Source of the DNA: Bacteroidales bacterium UBA1187
Lineage (GTDB): Bacteria; Bacteroidota; Bacteroidia; Bacteroidales; Paludibacteraceae
Direction: 5' to 3'
NCBI GenBank assembly: GCA_002309835.1
Contig: DBYL01000031.1
Location: 1,104 to 65,103, forward strand
DNA: 64,000 bases
Every line of letters begins with the position of its first letter. Positions within the stretch are counted from its first letter, which is position 1. This document shows positions 10,585-20,093 of the stretch, one piece after another. A program made the translations under genes and the position numbers. Under the pieces are notes generated by a model, which was not told where the DNA came from, did no database searches, and was given only the letters and a program-made list of their open reading frames with translations.

Positions 10585-10605
10585 CAGCGTCAATTGAGAA
10601 AGACG

Positions 10606-11778
10606 ATGATAGGTATCTTTAACGATAATTTCCCTCCGATACTGGATGGCGTAGCGCTGACGGCGCAGAATTACGCCTATTGGCTGCATGAGAAGGGTCA
10701 TGACGTAAGCGTCATTACGCCCTATGCGCCGAAGTCCGAGGAGGTGATCAATGCAGCGCCGTATCCGATCTATCGCTACGCATCTATACCTATTCCTTTC
10801 CGTCACCCCTATCGCTACGGGATGCCGTATATCTCTCCGCGATTCCTGCGCCAATGGAATAAGATGGAGTTTGAGATTGTGCATGCGCACTGTCCGTTTA
10901 CGACCGGCGACCTGGCCTATGCGGCGGCGCAGAAACAAGGGATACCATTGGTAGCTACGTTCCACTCCAAATATCGTCAGGACTTTGAGCATAATGTGCA
11001 TAGCAAGCCGGTGGTCGATTTGATGGTAAGGCATATCATCAAGTTCTTTGAGAAAGCGGACGAAGTGTGGATCCCGCAGGCGGCAGTAGAGCCGACGCTG
11101 CGTGAGTACGGGTATACCGGGCACGTAGAAGTAGTGGAGAACGGTAATGATTTCTACACGCCGGTGAAGAAGATTGAGGCGATGCGTGCGGAGATGCGCG
11201 AGGAGTTAGGACTGCTGCCGGAGGAGACAATGTTGCTCTTCGTCGGCCAGCATATTTGGGAGAAGAATATCGGGTTTATCTTAGATTCATTAGCACTGAT
11301 CAAGGATAAGCCGTTCCAGTTGTTTATGGTCGGTACGGGTTATGCGGTACGCGAGATCCGTCATAAGATCAGTGCATTAGGATTGCAAGACAGGGTGACG
11401 CTGCTGGGTAATATCCATGATCGCGAGCGTCTGAAGCGTATCGATGCGGCGGCGGACTTGTTCCTCTTCCCTTCGCTATATGACAATGCACCGCTCGTAG
11501 TACGCGAGGCGGCGGCGATGCATACGCCGGCCTTGATGTTACAGGAGTCCACGGCGGCAGAGGTGATCAAACCGGATGTAAACGGATTCCTGACGGCGAA
11601 CGACACCCAGCATTATGCGGACCGCATCATGTACCTCATGCAAAACCCGGATATACTGCAGCGCGTAGGCGACAAGGCATCGCACACTATTTCTCGCTCG
11701 TGGGAGAACGTGATAGAGGAAGTGATACTTCGTTACCGCGATATTCAGGAGTCCTATAAATTGAAGCACGGAAAATGA
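10606..11778 (+). CDS. GT4-family glycosyltransferase
   Basis: A 390-residue GT-B fold glycosyltransferase of family GT4, expected at the inner face of the cytoplasmic membrane. The acceptor domain starts with FNDNFPPILDGVA. The C-terminal donor domain (about 195-390) carries FVGQHIWEKN and the E-x7-E type motif around PSLYDNAPLVVREAAAM. The frame stays open upstream to 10456, but that extension crosses the promoter and terminator, so the ATG at 10606 is the credible start. It overlaps the next gene by 4 bp (ATGA). The layout recalls diacylglycerol glycosyltransferases, and together with the flippase-like and phosphotransferase genes behind it suggests a glycolipid or envelope-glycan role. 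The specific sugar cannot be read. Confidence 0.8.
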   Translation: MIGIFNDNFPPILDGVALTAQNYAYWLHEKGHDVSVITPYAPKSEEVINAAPYPIYRYASIPIPFRHPYRYGMPYISPRFLRQWNKMEFEIVHAHCPFTTGDLAYAAAQKQGIPLVATFHSKYRQDFEHNVHSKPVVDLMVRHIIKFFEKADEVWIPQAAVEPTLREYGYTGHVEVVENGNDFYTPVKKIEAMRAEMREELGLLPEETMLLFVGQHIWEKNIGFILDSLALIKDKPFQLFMVGTGYAVREIRHKISALGLQDRVTLLGNIHDRERLKRIDAAADLFLFPSLYDNAPLVVREAAAMHTPALMLQESTAAEVIKPDVNGFLTANDTQHYADRIMYLMQNPDILQRVGDKASHTISRSWENVIEEVILRYRDIQESYKLKHGK

Positions 11779-12134
11779 TTACGATGATTCTATTGATGCT
11801 ACTCCAAACGGCTATGCTGGTTTTCGGGCAGGTAGCGCTGAAATTAGGAATGCGCGATATGCCGGCGTGGGAGTGGAAATGGAGTTATATCTGGCATGAG
11901 GTGATTCTCAATGCTTGGCTGATGGTGGCTGTAGTGCTTCTGATTGCTGCGAATCTCTTCTGGCTATGGCTGCTGGATAAGTATCCGTTCTCGCAGATCT
12001 ATCCGTTGACGAGTCTGGGTTTCATCTTCGGCATGCTTTCCGGACTATTTATCTTCCATGAGTCGGTTGGGTATATGCAGTGGATAGGTGTGGTGATGGT
12101 GATGTTAGGTTGCTATTTTATCGCAAAAGTATAA
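11775..12134 (+). CDS. Small four-helix EamA/SMR-type membrane protein (flippase-like)
   Basis: A 119-residue, very hydrophobic protein with about four membrane helices. It begins MITMILLMLLQTAMLVFGQ and ends with a GVVMVMLGCYFIAKV helix typical of the small multidrug resistance/EamA fold, including the ArnE/ArnF subunits that flip undecaprenyl-phosphate-aminoarabinose. Its ATG overlaps the stop of the glycosyltransferase, and its stop directly touches the ATG of the following phosphotransferase, so the three are translationally linked. Inference: it moves the lipid-linked product of the glycosyltransferase across the membrane. A drug exporter of the SMR type is the alternative. Confidence 0.7.
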   Translation: MITMILLMLLQTAMLVFGQVALKLGMRDMPAWEWKWSYIWHEVILNAWLMVAVVLLIAANLFWLWLLDKYPFSQIYPLTSLGFIFGMLSGLFIFHESVGYMQWIGVVMVMLGCYFIAKV

Positions 12135-13886
12135 ATGAAAGAGTGGCGGGAAAAATGTAAGCAGTGGTTAGCGGAAGGATACCGCGCCAGTTGGGTCGTA
12201 TTCGGCCTATTCGCCATTTTGTTTTTCAGTCAGACCCTTCTTTTTGACCATTTCGCATTCCGGGAGTTAGCATTGCAGCCCTCGGCGCAGAACACGGTAG
12301 CAATGCTGATGAGTAAACTCGCAGCGTCGTTGATTTTTGCATCCTTCACCTTCTTGATGCGGGACAAGCGATGGCTGATAGTACTCTCCGTAGCGGTAGA
12401 TACATGGTTTGTAGCGAACCTGATCTACATGCGTAACAATCATATATTGCTGGATGCGGAGGCTTTTAACATGTCGGGTAATCTGCACGGCTATTTCTGG
12501 TCTGTGCTGATCTACATAGAGTGGTGGATAGATCTGCTGTTCTACGGATTGACAGTGCTGTTCTGCTTTGTCTATTTCTTCACGACGCAGAGCCGCCGCT
12601 GCTGGTGGGCTTGGTTGAGCGTTGTAGTGTTCGCCATCGGTCTGCGACTGGCGGCTGAAGCGTTGTATGTGAACGACCAGCAGAAGGCAACGCAGACGGA
12701 GAAACCTTATGATGCTATCCCGTTTATCCGCGAGCATCGCGAACCGGTTTACGGCACCCATTTCCCGACGACGGTGGCGAACACGAGTGTGCTCTATTCA
12801 CCGATATATATCACTTCGGACTACTACCTGATGGTGAACGATATTCAGCCGGACCGGCCGCTAACGCCGCATGACTACGCTTTGATGCAGCAGTTGGACA
12901 ATGGCGCGGATTCCGCTACGCTGGACGGACCACTGATCATCGTGCTTCTGGAGAGTTTGGAAAGTTGGGTGGTGACACCCAAGATCATGCCGAACCTCTA
13001 TCGGTTGACGCAGAACGATCATGTCTTCTATACCGACAAGATACATACACAAATTGTTGGTGCGCCTTCGGCGGACGGACAGATGATCGTGAATACGGGA
13101 TTGCTGCCCATCAATGCCGGCGCGACATGTCTGCATTACGACCATAACACTTATCCGGCTATCATGAAGTTAGCACCGGACAGCGCATTGTGTCTGCTGC
13201 CGCACGATACCTGCGTATGGAACCAGACGCATATGTCACCGGCTTACGGATACGATACAACGATATGCTACAGCGATATTGATACGATCCTTTTCCAGAA
13301 ACTCGATAGCCTGGTGGACGACGGTGTACGCTATATCCAATGTATCACGCAGTCCACGCATGCGCCGTTTGTAAACGAGAAATACAGTCGTCTGGAGTTG
13401 CCGAAAAATATGCCATGGGTGATGTATAACTTCATCCGCGGTTTTAATGCACTCGATGATGGTTTGGGCTATTTCATCCGTAAGATCGAGAGCGATCCGA
13501 AACTACAGGACTACACGATCGTCATCACCGGTGATCATCGTATTCTCCATCACGAGAAACGGCAACAGATGCAGCGCTACGCCAATCGCTGGCGCAATAA
13601 ATACACGGATGCGGACCATCAATGGATAGCTGAACTGACGCCTACGGATGACCGTCTGCCGCTGATCATCTATTCGCCGAAGATAAGCGGTAACCCGCGT
13701 TATACGGAGGACTGCTATCAAGCGGATATCTATCCGACGTATCAGTCGTTGCTCGGCGTGGAGAACTATCGCTGGCATGGCTTTGGCATCAACCTGATGG
13801 ATAAAAATGCGAAACGCGTCATCAATGAAGAGGACGCGTTCCCATTATCGGACCGATTGATCCGCAATAATTATTTCCAACGGTAA
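12135..13886 (+). CDS. Membrane sulfatase-fold phosphotransferase (LTA synthase/MdoB-like)
   Basis: A 583-residue protein with about five N-terminal membrane helices (about 20-180) and a large extracytoplasmic alkaline-phosphatase/sulfatase-superfamily domain. Visible metal-site candidates are LLESLESWV (Glu), a GAPSADGQ segment at the usual nucleophile position, QSTHAPF (His) and ITGDHR (Asp/His). Relatives move phosphoglycerol or phosphoethanolamine from membrane lipids onto glycans or lipid A at the periplasmic side. The nucleophile is less clear than usual, because family members commonly have Thr where Ser stands here. Last gene of the three-gene unit. Its 3' end overlaps the convergent barrel gene by 16 bp. 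Confidence 0.7.
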   Translation: MKEWREKCKQWLAEGYRASWVVFGLFAILFFSQTLLFDHFAFRELALQPSAQNTVAMLMSKLAASLIFASFTFLMRDKRWLIVLSVAVDTWFVANLIYMRNNHILLDAEAFNMSGNLHGYFWSVLIYIEWWIDLLFYGLTVLFCFVYFFTTQSRRCWWAWLSVVVFAIGLRLAAEALYVNDQQKATQTEKPYDAIPFIREHREPVYGTHFPTTVANTSVLYSPIYITSDYYLMVNDIQPDRPLTPHDYALMQQLDNGADSATLDGPLIIVLLESLESWVVTPKIMPNLYRLTQNDHVFYTDKIHTQIVGAPSADGQMIVNTGLLPINAGATCLHYDHNTYPAIMKLAPDSALCLLPHDTCVWNQTHMSPAYGYDTTICYSDIDTILFQKLDSLVDDGVRYIQCITQSTHAPFVNEKYSRLELPKNMPWVMYNFIRGFNALDDGLGYFIRKIESDPKLQDYTIVITGDHRILHHEKRQQMQRYANRWRNKYTDADHQWIAELTPTDDRLPLIIYSPKISGNPRYTEDCYQADIYPTYQSLLGVENYRWHGFGINLMDKNAKRVINEEDAFPLSDRLIRNNYFQR

Positions 13887-14677
13887 CCCAGCGTGAGGCT
13901 GACGCTCTGCGGATAGATGAGTGCGTCGGCAACCGGTTGCCCCTTCATCTCACTATAGAAGCCCGCTATATCCGAGAGGCTGACCTTATAGGATGCATTG
14001 ATTTGCATGCCGAACCAGAATTCGTATCCCACCATCAGACATAGACCAAAGTGGTTATTATGTAGGCTGTATAAGCGGCTATAGTCATAGCCGTCTGAAT
14101 GCTGCGTGCCGGGACCCGGGATCTCATCAAAATTACGGTATCTATTCGCGATATTCGACGCGAAGGTGAAATGGGTGAAGATACCTCCACCGAACTGCAC
14201 GTAACCTTGCTGCAAGTTACCGAAACGACCTAAGAAATACACGGGAATCTCCATGCCGAAGGACCATAAGTGGTTGGCGGAGTCCGTGACGGAGAAATAG
14301 TTCTCCTGGGCCGTGAAGAGGACTTGCGGCTGGATGGCGAAATGCTTACTGAGGGCAAAGTCAATGAAGCCTCCAAACTCAGCGCCTACCTTCATATACG
14401 AACTCATCGTCTTGCGATTACGCGTGATGATGAAGTTACTCATATTCGCGCCGGCGAGCACACCACCGGAAACTATACGCGGGAGGTTCTCCTGATCCAG
14501 AGAGTCGAGCATGGTCTCGGTATCCCACGCCACGATGGCATCCGCCGCTTTCTGGAAGGCCTGCGCTACGTGATGTTCACCCTTGCCCGTGATGTTTACG
14601 GAGTCCTGATGTATCTCTTGCGCTTGGAGGCAGAGCGCCACGCAAGCGATGATGCTTAGTATCAATATTCTTTTCAT
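13871..14677 (-). CDS. Outer-membrane beta-barrel protein (PorT-like fold)
   Basis: A 268-residue protein with the signal peptide MKRILILSIIACVALCLQAQ and alternating hydrophobic beta strands (FGGFIDFALSKHFAIQPQVL, GYVQFGGGIFTHFTF, FGLCLMVGYEFWFGMQINAS) ending in LTLGYRWK with aromatic and basic residues, as in Bacteroidetes barrels of the Pfam outer-membrane beta-barrel group. A TTG nine bases upstream is in frame, but the ATG at 14677 fits the signal peptide better. Last gene of the minus-strand unit, 21 bp after the DUF5686 gene. The function is not known. Confidence 0.65.
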   Translation of the reverse strand: MKRILILSIIACVALCLQAQEIHQDSVNITGKGEHHVAQAFQKAADAIVAWDTETMLDSLDQENLPRIVSGGVLAGANMSNFIITRNRKTMSSYMKVGAEFGGFIDFALSKHFAIQPQVLFTAQENYFSVTDSANHLWSFGMEIPVYFLGRFGNLQQGYVQFGGGIFTHFTFASNIANRYRNFDEIPGPGTQHSDGYDYSRLYSLHNNHFGLCLMVGYEFWFGMQINASYKVSLSDIAGFYSEMKGQPVADALIYPQSVSLTLGYRWK

Positions 14678-14698
14678 CGTTGTCAATGTTAGGAGGTT

Positions 14699-17500
14699 TT
14701 ACAAAGCAAAGCGGAACGATATTTTCACGCCATTACGTCCCCACGCCGGAATACGACGGCGCGCCTGGATCATGACCGGTTCGCCATTCTCGTCCAGCAT
14801 CGGATTATTATTTGCATCCAATTGAGGCACTTTATACGGCAACTCGTAATCATTATAGGTGATACGACGTACGTAGTCAATACGGATGAACTTAAGGATA
14901 TTCTCAAAGCCAGCGTTGATCTCGATGTACGGGAGTTTGCCGATAGGCGAAGAGGTAGAGCCGGAGACGTAGTATCCATTATTGTCAAAAGTAGCCGTTT
15001 GCGGGAATTCATACAAGCCTGTTCCGGTTTCCAGGAAGGGGTTGTTCTTCTTGGTCAAACCACCATAAATAGCAGAGATACCAACTACTCCGCGGATCTT
15101 GAGTTTGTTCAAGCCGGGGATGCGATTGATGAGCCAGCCTTTGAAATAATAGGTAGCATACAACGAAACATATTCGTCCATGATAAACTCCATCGGTTTC
15201 ATTTGGTTGAAGGCATGCTTCGCAAGGAAAATGCTGGTGTTGGTCTGCGGCATATACAGATGCGTGAACGGCACTTTCTGCCAGATCATGCCGGTCTGCA
15301 CACGTAAGTCAAGGTGACCGAAAGCAGAGAACCAGAAGCGCTTGTCAAACATGAATTCCGTACGGTTATATACAAATCCGTCGCCACCGTTATGCCGGTC
15401 GTCCAGATAACCGACGTAATGCGTGAGTTTGAACGTAGGTGCATCTTTATCGAGCATGAAGGTGCTCTCCTTGCCCATACGATCAAAAGTGGCGCGATTG
15501 CCCGGCGAATAACGCAATTCAAAAGCGCCTTCGTAGTTTCGGAACGAACCGATAGAGGCAGTCGTCTTGGACCACGTTGAGTCAGGGTTCATTGTCCAGT
15601 TGACGCGGTCGTAGTTCAGCGCACCGGCCGCCTCGTTATTCGAGAACTCAAAGCGCGCGCGGAGCGATAGCTTGTTCTGCCACTCCTTGACGTACTCCAG
15701 ATAACTACGGAAGACGTATTGATTGAAGCCCAGCGTCGGTTTACTTGTCGGGATAGAAGCGAAGATATTATCGCGATCCACTATCTCCGTATTGAGACCC
15801 GGCTGCTCGACATCGTATTGAGCGGTCAGCTGCAGGTGATGACGTAGGCCGGTATAAGGCGTCCACTCATGTTTATCGAAGGTGTACATGACGGTGGCGT
15901 TATATTTCGGCCGTAAGTCCGTTGTACCAAAAGCGACGTACCCGCGGAAGAACCACTGCGGGTGCAACTTAGCCGTAGAGGCACCGCCGAAACGCAGACG
16001 CACGCCCTCCAGTAAATTCCAGCTGACGAAGTTATAGATAGGACCGATATCGAACTTACTATCCCAGTAATGCGAGGAGTGCTCGGTTGGAATATACTCG
16101 GTGGTCACCGCATTGACGAAGAGCACCAGACTGTTGAAGACCGGGGTAGAGGTGAACTCCTTGACGAGTTCCTCCACCGAACTCTCGTAGCGAGTTAAGG
16201 GCTCCGGACGGAGCGTTTCCCACTGTTTGGTGCTGATCCACTCGGCCGTACTGTCATTCGTCTCCACCTCGTTATCCGCCGTGAGTGCCGAGAACGTGTT
16301 AGAAGGAATAGGAGTATCTAAATCCCAATTGGTATAGATCTTCGTTTGCCGCGCTAAAAGACCGCGCTTGTTGTTTAGGATATAGAACTTCGCGTATGTG
16401 GTCGTTCTATCCGGCGCCCATAGACCGTTCTCCAATTGCTTGTAGCTATGCTCAACAGAGAAGTTGCTGACGAAATTCAGGTTGATCTCCGGCGGTACGT
16501 TGATGGCGTATTTCTTGAGTCGATAGGTGGAGTCATTGACGATATAGAGGTGACCCGTAAAACCGTAGCTCTGAGAGTTCACCGGCACGAAGGCAAGGTC
16601 AATACAGGGATAACCGTCCACCATGATCGTATCCATGATGTAGTACTGGTAGAACGAAACGGCAAGCGTAGAGGACAAAGGCGAGACAAAACGATTGAAG
16701 AGCAGATTCATGCTATTATCGTTGATCTCTACGTCCTTGAAGACCGCATTGACATTCTCTTGGAAAGCACCTGAACCGATCAGGTCCTCCAGACCGAAGG
16801 TACGCGCCTTACGCATCACTTTCTTCTCGCGGTGCGGCTTGCGCTGATAGAACTCTTCGTTTATGTGCTCGCGGATACTAACGGTCAGACTCGGATAGAC
16901 ACCTGTCGAATCAATGTAATTTTGCACGAAGGCGAAATTCTTCCAGAAAGGCTTCTGCCAGTTCACTTTGAGGTTGTCCAGCGCAAATGACATTCGCGAA
17001 TAGGTCTGCGCGGTATATTGGTCAGAGGTCTGGACGCAGTGCTTGTCCTTGTTGGCAATCACATTTTGAATGAGTTCAACAGCAGGGTTGCCTTTGCGCT
17101 TATAGTCGCGCTTTCGGTTTTTCGGCGTAACCACGATGTCCTGCAGACCGTACACATCCGGCGTGAGTTTGACTTTGACGTCTTTTCTGCTTTGCCCCTT
17201 GCGCAAGGTGAGCATTTCGGTTTTGAAGCCGACCATTTGGAAGTTCAGCGTGTTGTAGCCCTTGGTATTACTGATGGTGAACTTACCATCCAAATCCGAG
17301 GTAGTACCCACTTCCGAAGCCACCATTCCCTGATTGGGCGTGGATTTGAGGAAGTATATTTGCACGAAAGGCAAGGTCTCCCCCGTATCCGCGTCCACCA
17401 CAACGCCCGAGATACTCGTGCGTTGCTGCTCTTCTTGCGCCATCGCAATCCCTGCGAAAAGTGTCAAAAAGGAGATAAGATAAAATTTTATCAGTCGCAT
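14699..17500 (-). CDS. DUF5686 protein with carboxypeptidase-regulatory-like domain (outer membrane)
   Basis: A 933-residue exported protein: signal peptide (to about residue 21), a carboxypeptidase-D regulatory-like/CarbopepD_reg_2 domain (about 27-115, SGVVVDADTGETLPFVQI), then the long DUF5686 region with many amphipathic strands, ending in NGVKISFRFAL with a terminal Leu-type barrel end. The family is widespread in Bacteroidetes and predicted to be an outer-membrane barrel related in layout to TonB-dependent receptors, but it lacks a plug. The true role is unknown. It starts 3 bp after the GT2 gene and is probably co-transcribed with it. Confidence 0.75.
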   Translation of the reverse strand: MRLIKFYLISFLTLFAGIAMAQEEQQRTSISGVVVDADTGETLPFVQIYFLKSTPNQGMVASEVGTTSDLDGKFTISNTKGYNTLNFQMVGFKTEMLTLRKGQSRKDVKVKLTPDVYGLQDIVVTPKNRKRDYKRKGNPAVELIQNVIANKDKHCVQTSDQYTAQTYSRMSFALDNLKVNWQKPFWKNFAFVQNYIDSTGVYPSLTVSIREHINEEFYQRKPHREKKVMRKARTFGLEDLIGSGAFQENVNAVFKDVEINDNSMNLLFNRFVSPLSSTLAVSFYQYYIMDTIMVDGYPCIDLAFVPVNSQSYGFTGHLYIVNDSTYRLKKYAINVPPEINLNFVSNFSVEHSYKQLENGLWAPDRTTTYAKFYILNNKRGLLARQTKIYTNWDLDTPIPSNTFSALTADNEVETNDSTAEWISTKQWETLRPEPLTRYESSVEELVKEFTSTPVFNSLVLFVNAVTTEYIPTEHSSHYWDSKFDIGPIYNFVSWNLLEGVRLRFGGASTAKLHPQWFFRGYVAFGTTDLRPKYNATVMYTFDKHEWTPYTGLRHHLQLTAQYDVEQPGLNTEIVDRDNIFASIPTSKPTLGFNQYVFRSYLEYVKEWQNKLSLRARFEFSNNEAAGALNYDRVNWTMNPDSTWSKTTASIGSFRNYEGAFELRYSPGNRATFDRMGKESTFMLDKDAPTFKLTHYVGYLDDRHNGGDGFVYNRTEFMFDKRFWFSAFGHLDLRVQTGMIWQKVPFTHLYMPQTNTSIFLAKHAFNQMKPMEFIMDEYVSLYATYYFKGWLINRIPGLNKLKIRGVVGISAIYGGLTKKNNPFLETGTGLYEFPQTATFDNNGYYVSGSTSSPIGKLPYIEINAGFENILKFIRIDYVRRITYNDYELPYKVPQLDANNNPMLDENGEPVMIQARRRIPAWGRNGVKISFRFAL

Positions 17501-17503
17501 TGA

Positions 17504-18229
17504 TTATTTTTTCCTTAATCCGCGGTTAATAGCGCGGAAATCACTCAGCGCCTTCACTCCGATCTTGAAGATGCGCTTCATGTTAATACTATTCACGCCG
17601 CCTTGGCGAGGACGGAACGTGATAGGATACCATCCGATATTATAATGCCAACGAACGGCGATAGCACTCACGGCCACGTTCGCCAGATTATAATCGGCAG
17701 GAATAATATCCAGGATAGGTTGCAGTTTCTCGGTCTTGAGCAGACGGAACGGAGTGTTAGCATCCTTTACCCATACATGGAACATCAGCCAAACGACAAA
17801 ACGCAGCGTCTTGGTAACGAATACACGGCTGGCGCCGTCTTGACGACCACCGCGCGTGCCGATCTGGAAATCGAACTTCTCGCGGTTCTCCCACATCTGC
17901 CAGAACTCCTCGGGAAGCGTCTGACCGTCGCTATCGGTCTGGAAGATGTAGTTCGCGCCTTTCTCGATGGCGTAACGATAGAGGTAGAGCACTGTAGCTC
18001 CATGACCGGAGTTGGGTTTGTCTATCGGCTCGAAGTATTGGTACTTGCTTTTCAATTGCTGCATGATGCCGAAGGTGTTATCTTTACTACCATCATTGGC
18101 AATCACCAATTTGGCTTCATGGCCGTCTGCGTTGATCTTCTCGCAAACAGGGTGCCATTGCTGGATAACTTCTTCGATGTTTGCCTCCTCATTGTAGGCA
18201 GGCATAACAAAATAAATAACGTCTTTCAT
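17504..18229 (-). CDS. GT2 glycosyltransferase (dolichyl-phosphate-sugar synthase-like)
   Basis: A 241-residue GT-A fold enzyme. VMPAYNEEANIEEV starts the nucleotide-sugar domain, ANDGSKDNT follows, and FQTDSDGQ supplies the DxD-type metal site. The family (DPM1/GtrB) makes polyprenyl-phosphate sugars on the cytoplasmic face. Unlike GtrB it has no clear pair of C-terminal membrane helices. It overlaps the polytopic glycosyltransferase gene by 4 bp and is one gene away from gtrA, which completes a Gtr-like set: activated lipid-sugar, flippase and transferase. Confidence 0.85.
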   Translation of the reverse strand: MKDVIYFVMPAYNEEANIEEVIQQWHPVCEKINADGHEAKLVIANDGSKDNTFGIMQQLKSKYQYFEPIDKPNSGHGATVLYLYRYAIEKGANYIFQTDSDGQTLPEEFWQMWENREKFDFQIGTRGGRQDGASRVFVTKTLRFVVWLMFHVWVKDANTPFRLLKTEKLQPILDIIPADYNLANVAVSAIAVRWHYNIGWYPITFRPRQGGVNSINMKRIFKIGVKALSDFRAINRGLRKK

Positions 18230-19680
18230 TTTCGTGCGATGTATTTGTAAAATATTGAATTTTCGAAAGGATAACAGAAATAATTGGTCCGCAAATCGAC
18301 ATCAATCTCTTCGCATCCCTCACAAGAGTAAACGCTAAGGCTGCGCTCCGGCATCCCGCTGTAGCGGAATGGATTATACAACTCATAGAGCACAAAGGGA
18401 ACACTGAGCGAGAGGCATACAATGAGAGTAATCCATTTCTTTTTGGCTACCTCCTCCGTCGGTTTATGGATCAGATAACGGATACAGTATATAGTCAGGA
18501 AAAACAAGGCCGGCATCGAGGTGCCCATACACCAGTCGTTGAACAGTCCGGCCCGTCCTACGGGTATCAAGCATAATAAGGCCAGCGTGATGTAAAAGAA
18601 ACTATCACGCTGCACGCCTTTCCAGATCAGCATATAGTAGAAGCCAAACATGAAAAGGCAGAAGGGTAGGTACGACAATAGGTAGTATTTCCAGTCGGTA
18701 ATGAAATGAAATTTCAACTCGTCAGGTTTGTCCGTCGTCAGACTTCCGGCCAGATAGATCACCATCACCAGCCCGATAAACGCGCAGAGGATATTTTGCC
18801 AAGAGATGATATTCCAATAGCATTTACGATCCCGAATACAAGCAAAAAGATACTCTCCGACTACATATCCGAATAGCGTCACAAAGCCCCACGTACCGCA
18901 TATTAAGGCTGGCAGAATCCATACGGAATAGAGGTTGCGGCGCTCGCGGAAAGTGTATAACATCGAAAGGCAGAGGACAGGAATCGTGTACTGCTCCCAG
19001 ACCCATTTAAGCGACGCCATCGAAGAGCGGTATTGCAACCATTTATAGGTAAACCAGTGCGGGTAGCCTAAGATAACGTCATCGTTGATGGGGAAAAAGA
19101 GCAGTTGCAGAGGCAGTAGCATCCCATAGAAACCGAGGTAGATGACCAATGCCCATATTTGCTGCTTCTTGTTTTGCGCATCCACGAGAAAAAGAATATT
19201 CAGGAATAGAAGAACCATCCCGAGCCATCCGACAACGCCTAAACCGATCTCCGCTACGATGCGGCTGCCGAAGATTTTGCCGACCAAGCCAGGGAAGAGA
19301 TAACTGCCGACATAGTACGTCAGTAAACTGGGTGTCTGAGCATCGTCATAGATAACAGGCCAACTGTAGCGGCTCAGGTCCTGTACCACCATAGAGTGCT
19401 TCTCGTAATCATTAAAGGCAGCGAACAGACCTCCGTAGCCGAAGATGACCGCGAGTGCTAATGTGCCGAAAACAACAGAAGCCAGCAACGCCGGTTGGAT
19501 CGTGAGTTGTCTTTGCTCCGTCTTCAGGCACTGCGTATAAACGGTGTAGAAGAGCAGTCCTAACAGCAGACAACCGGGGACGGCGATCTCCCAGCGGCAC
19601 CAACCGGATAAGAAAAGGATAACCGGCAGGTAACAAAAAATTAGATTAGCAACTACTATTTTACGGAAGTCAAGCGTCAT
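18226..19680 (-). CDS. Polytopic membrane protein, probable GT-C glycosyltransferase
   Basis: A 484-residue protein with about eleven hydrophobic helices. In the first large outer loop the sequence FNDYEKHSMVVQDL carries an acidic residue followed by K-H, the position where GT-C enzymes using lipid-phosphate sugars keep their catalytic Asp. No close family is recognised. Flanked by the GT2 enzyme (4 bp overlap) and gtrA (11 bp overlap), it fits the serotype-specific transferase slot of a Gtr system, moving a sugar from undecaprenyl-phosphate to a surface glycan at the periplasmic face. That role is inferred from context. Confidence 0.6.
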   Translation of the reverse strand: MTLDFRKIVVANLIFCYLPVILFLSGWCRWEIAVPGCLLLGLLFYTVYTQCLKTEQRQLTIQPALLASVVFGTLALAVIFGYGGLFAAFNDYEKHSMVVQDLSRYSWPVIYDDAQTPSLLTYYVGSYLFPGLVGKIFGSRIVAEIGLGVVGWLGMVLLFLNILFLVDAQNKKQQIWALVIYLGFYGMLLPLQLLFFPINDDVILGYPHWFTYKWLQYRSSMASLKWVWEQYTIPVLCLSMLYTFRERRNLYSVWILPALICGTWGFVTLFGYVVGEYLFACIRDRKCYWNIISWQNILCAFIGLVMVIYLAGSLTTDKPDELKFHFITDWKYYLLSYLPFCLFMFGFYYMLIWKGVQRDSFFYITLALLCLIPVGRAGLFNDWCMGTSMPALFFLTIYCIRYLIHKPTEEVAKKKWITLIVCLSLSVPFVLYELYNPFRYSGMPERSLSVYSCEGCEEIDVDLRTNYFCYPFENSIFYKYIARK

Positions 19681-20092
19681 GCTGCGGGTTGTGCTTGAAC
19701 GTGATATATTTGTTCAGTACAAATTGGATAAGCGCTACAACAACGATAGAAATGAGTTTGCAGACCAACTCGTTCATCCCGCCCACCGTAACCATGAGGT
19801 ATAGCATGAGTTCGCTGATACCAAGCCCTAAGAGGCCGACGGTATAGAAGGAGAGGAAACGTACTGCGGTTTTGTTCTTTACTTTGAAATTGATTTGACG
19901 ATTGAGTATAAAAGAGGTGAAGATACCTACATGAATACTAATCACGTTTGCCCACAGATATGGCATAATGTCAAATTCGCAAAGCAGCGTATATACGCCG
20001 AAATCCAAAGCGGCACAAAAACCGCCAATCAGTCCGTACAAAATCAAGTTACGGAATTTGTTGTATAAAGCAACGATGTTCTCTTTTAGCAT
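19670..20092 (-). CDS. GtrA-family flippase-like protein
   Basis: A 140-residue, four-helix membrane protein. The helices contain LILYGLIGGFCAALDFGVYT and FILNRQINFKVKNK, the latter typical of GtrA (N-R-x-x-x-F-K/R). GtrA proteins are thought to flip undecaprenyl-phosphate-linked sugars. The gene lies between the chorismate-mutase fusion (1 bp gap) and the polytopic transferase (11 bp overlap). Confidence 0.85.
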   Translation of the reverse strand: MLKENIVALYNKFRNLILYGLIGGFCAALDFGVYTLLCEFDIMPYLWANVISIHVGIFTSFILNRQINFKVKNKTAVRFLSFYTVGLLGLGISELMLYLMVTVGGMNELVCKLISIVVVALIQFVLNKYITFKHNPQHDA

Positions 20093-20093
20093 C

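Noticed and set aside
10456..10605. Upstream extension of the GT4 gene by 50 codons
   Set aside because: It would overlap the cysE stop, the terminator and the promoter, and the extra residues do not resemble the family.
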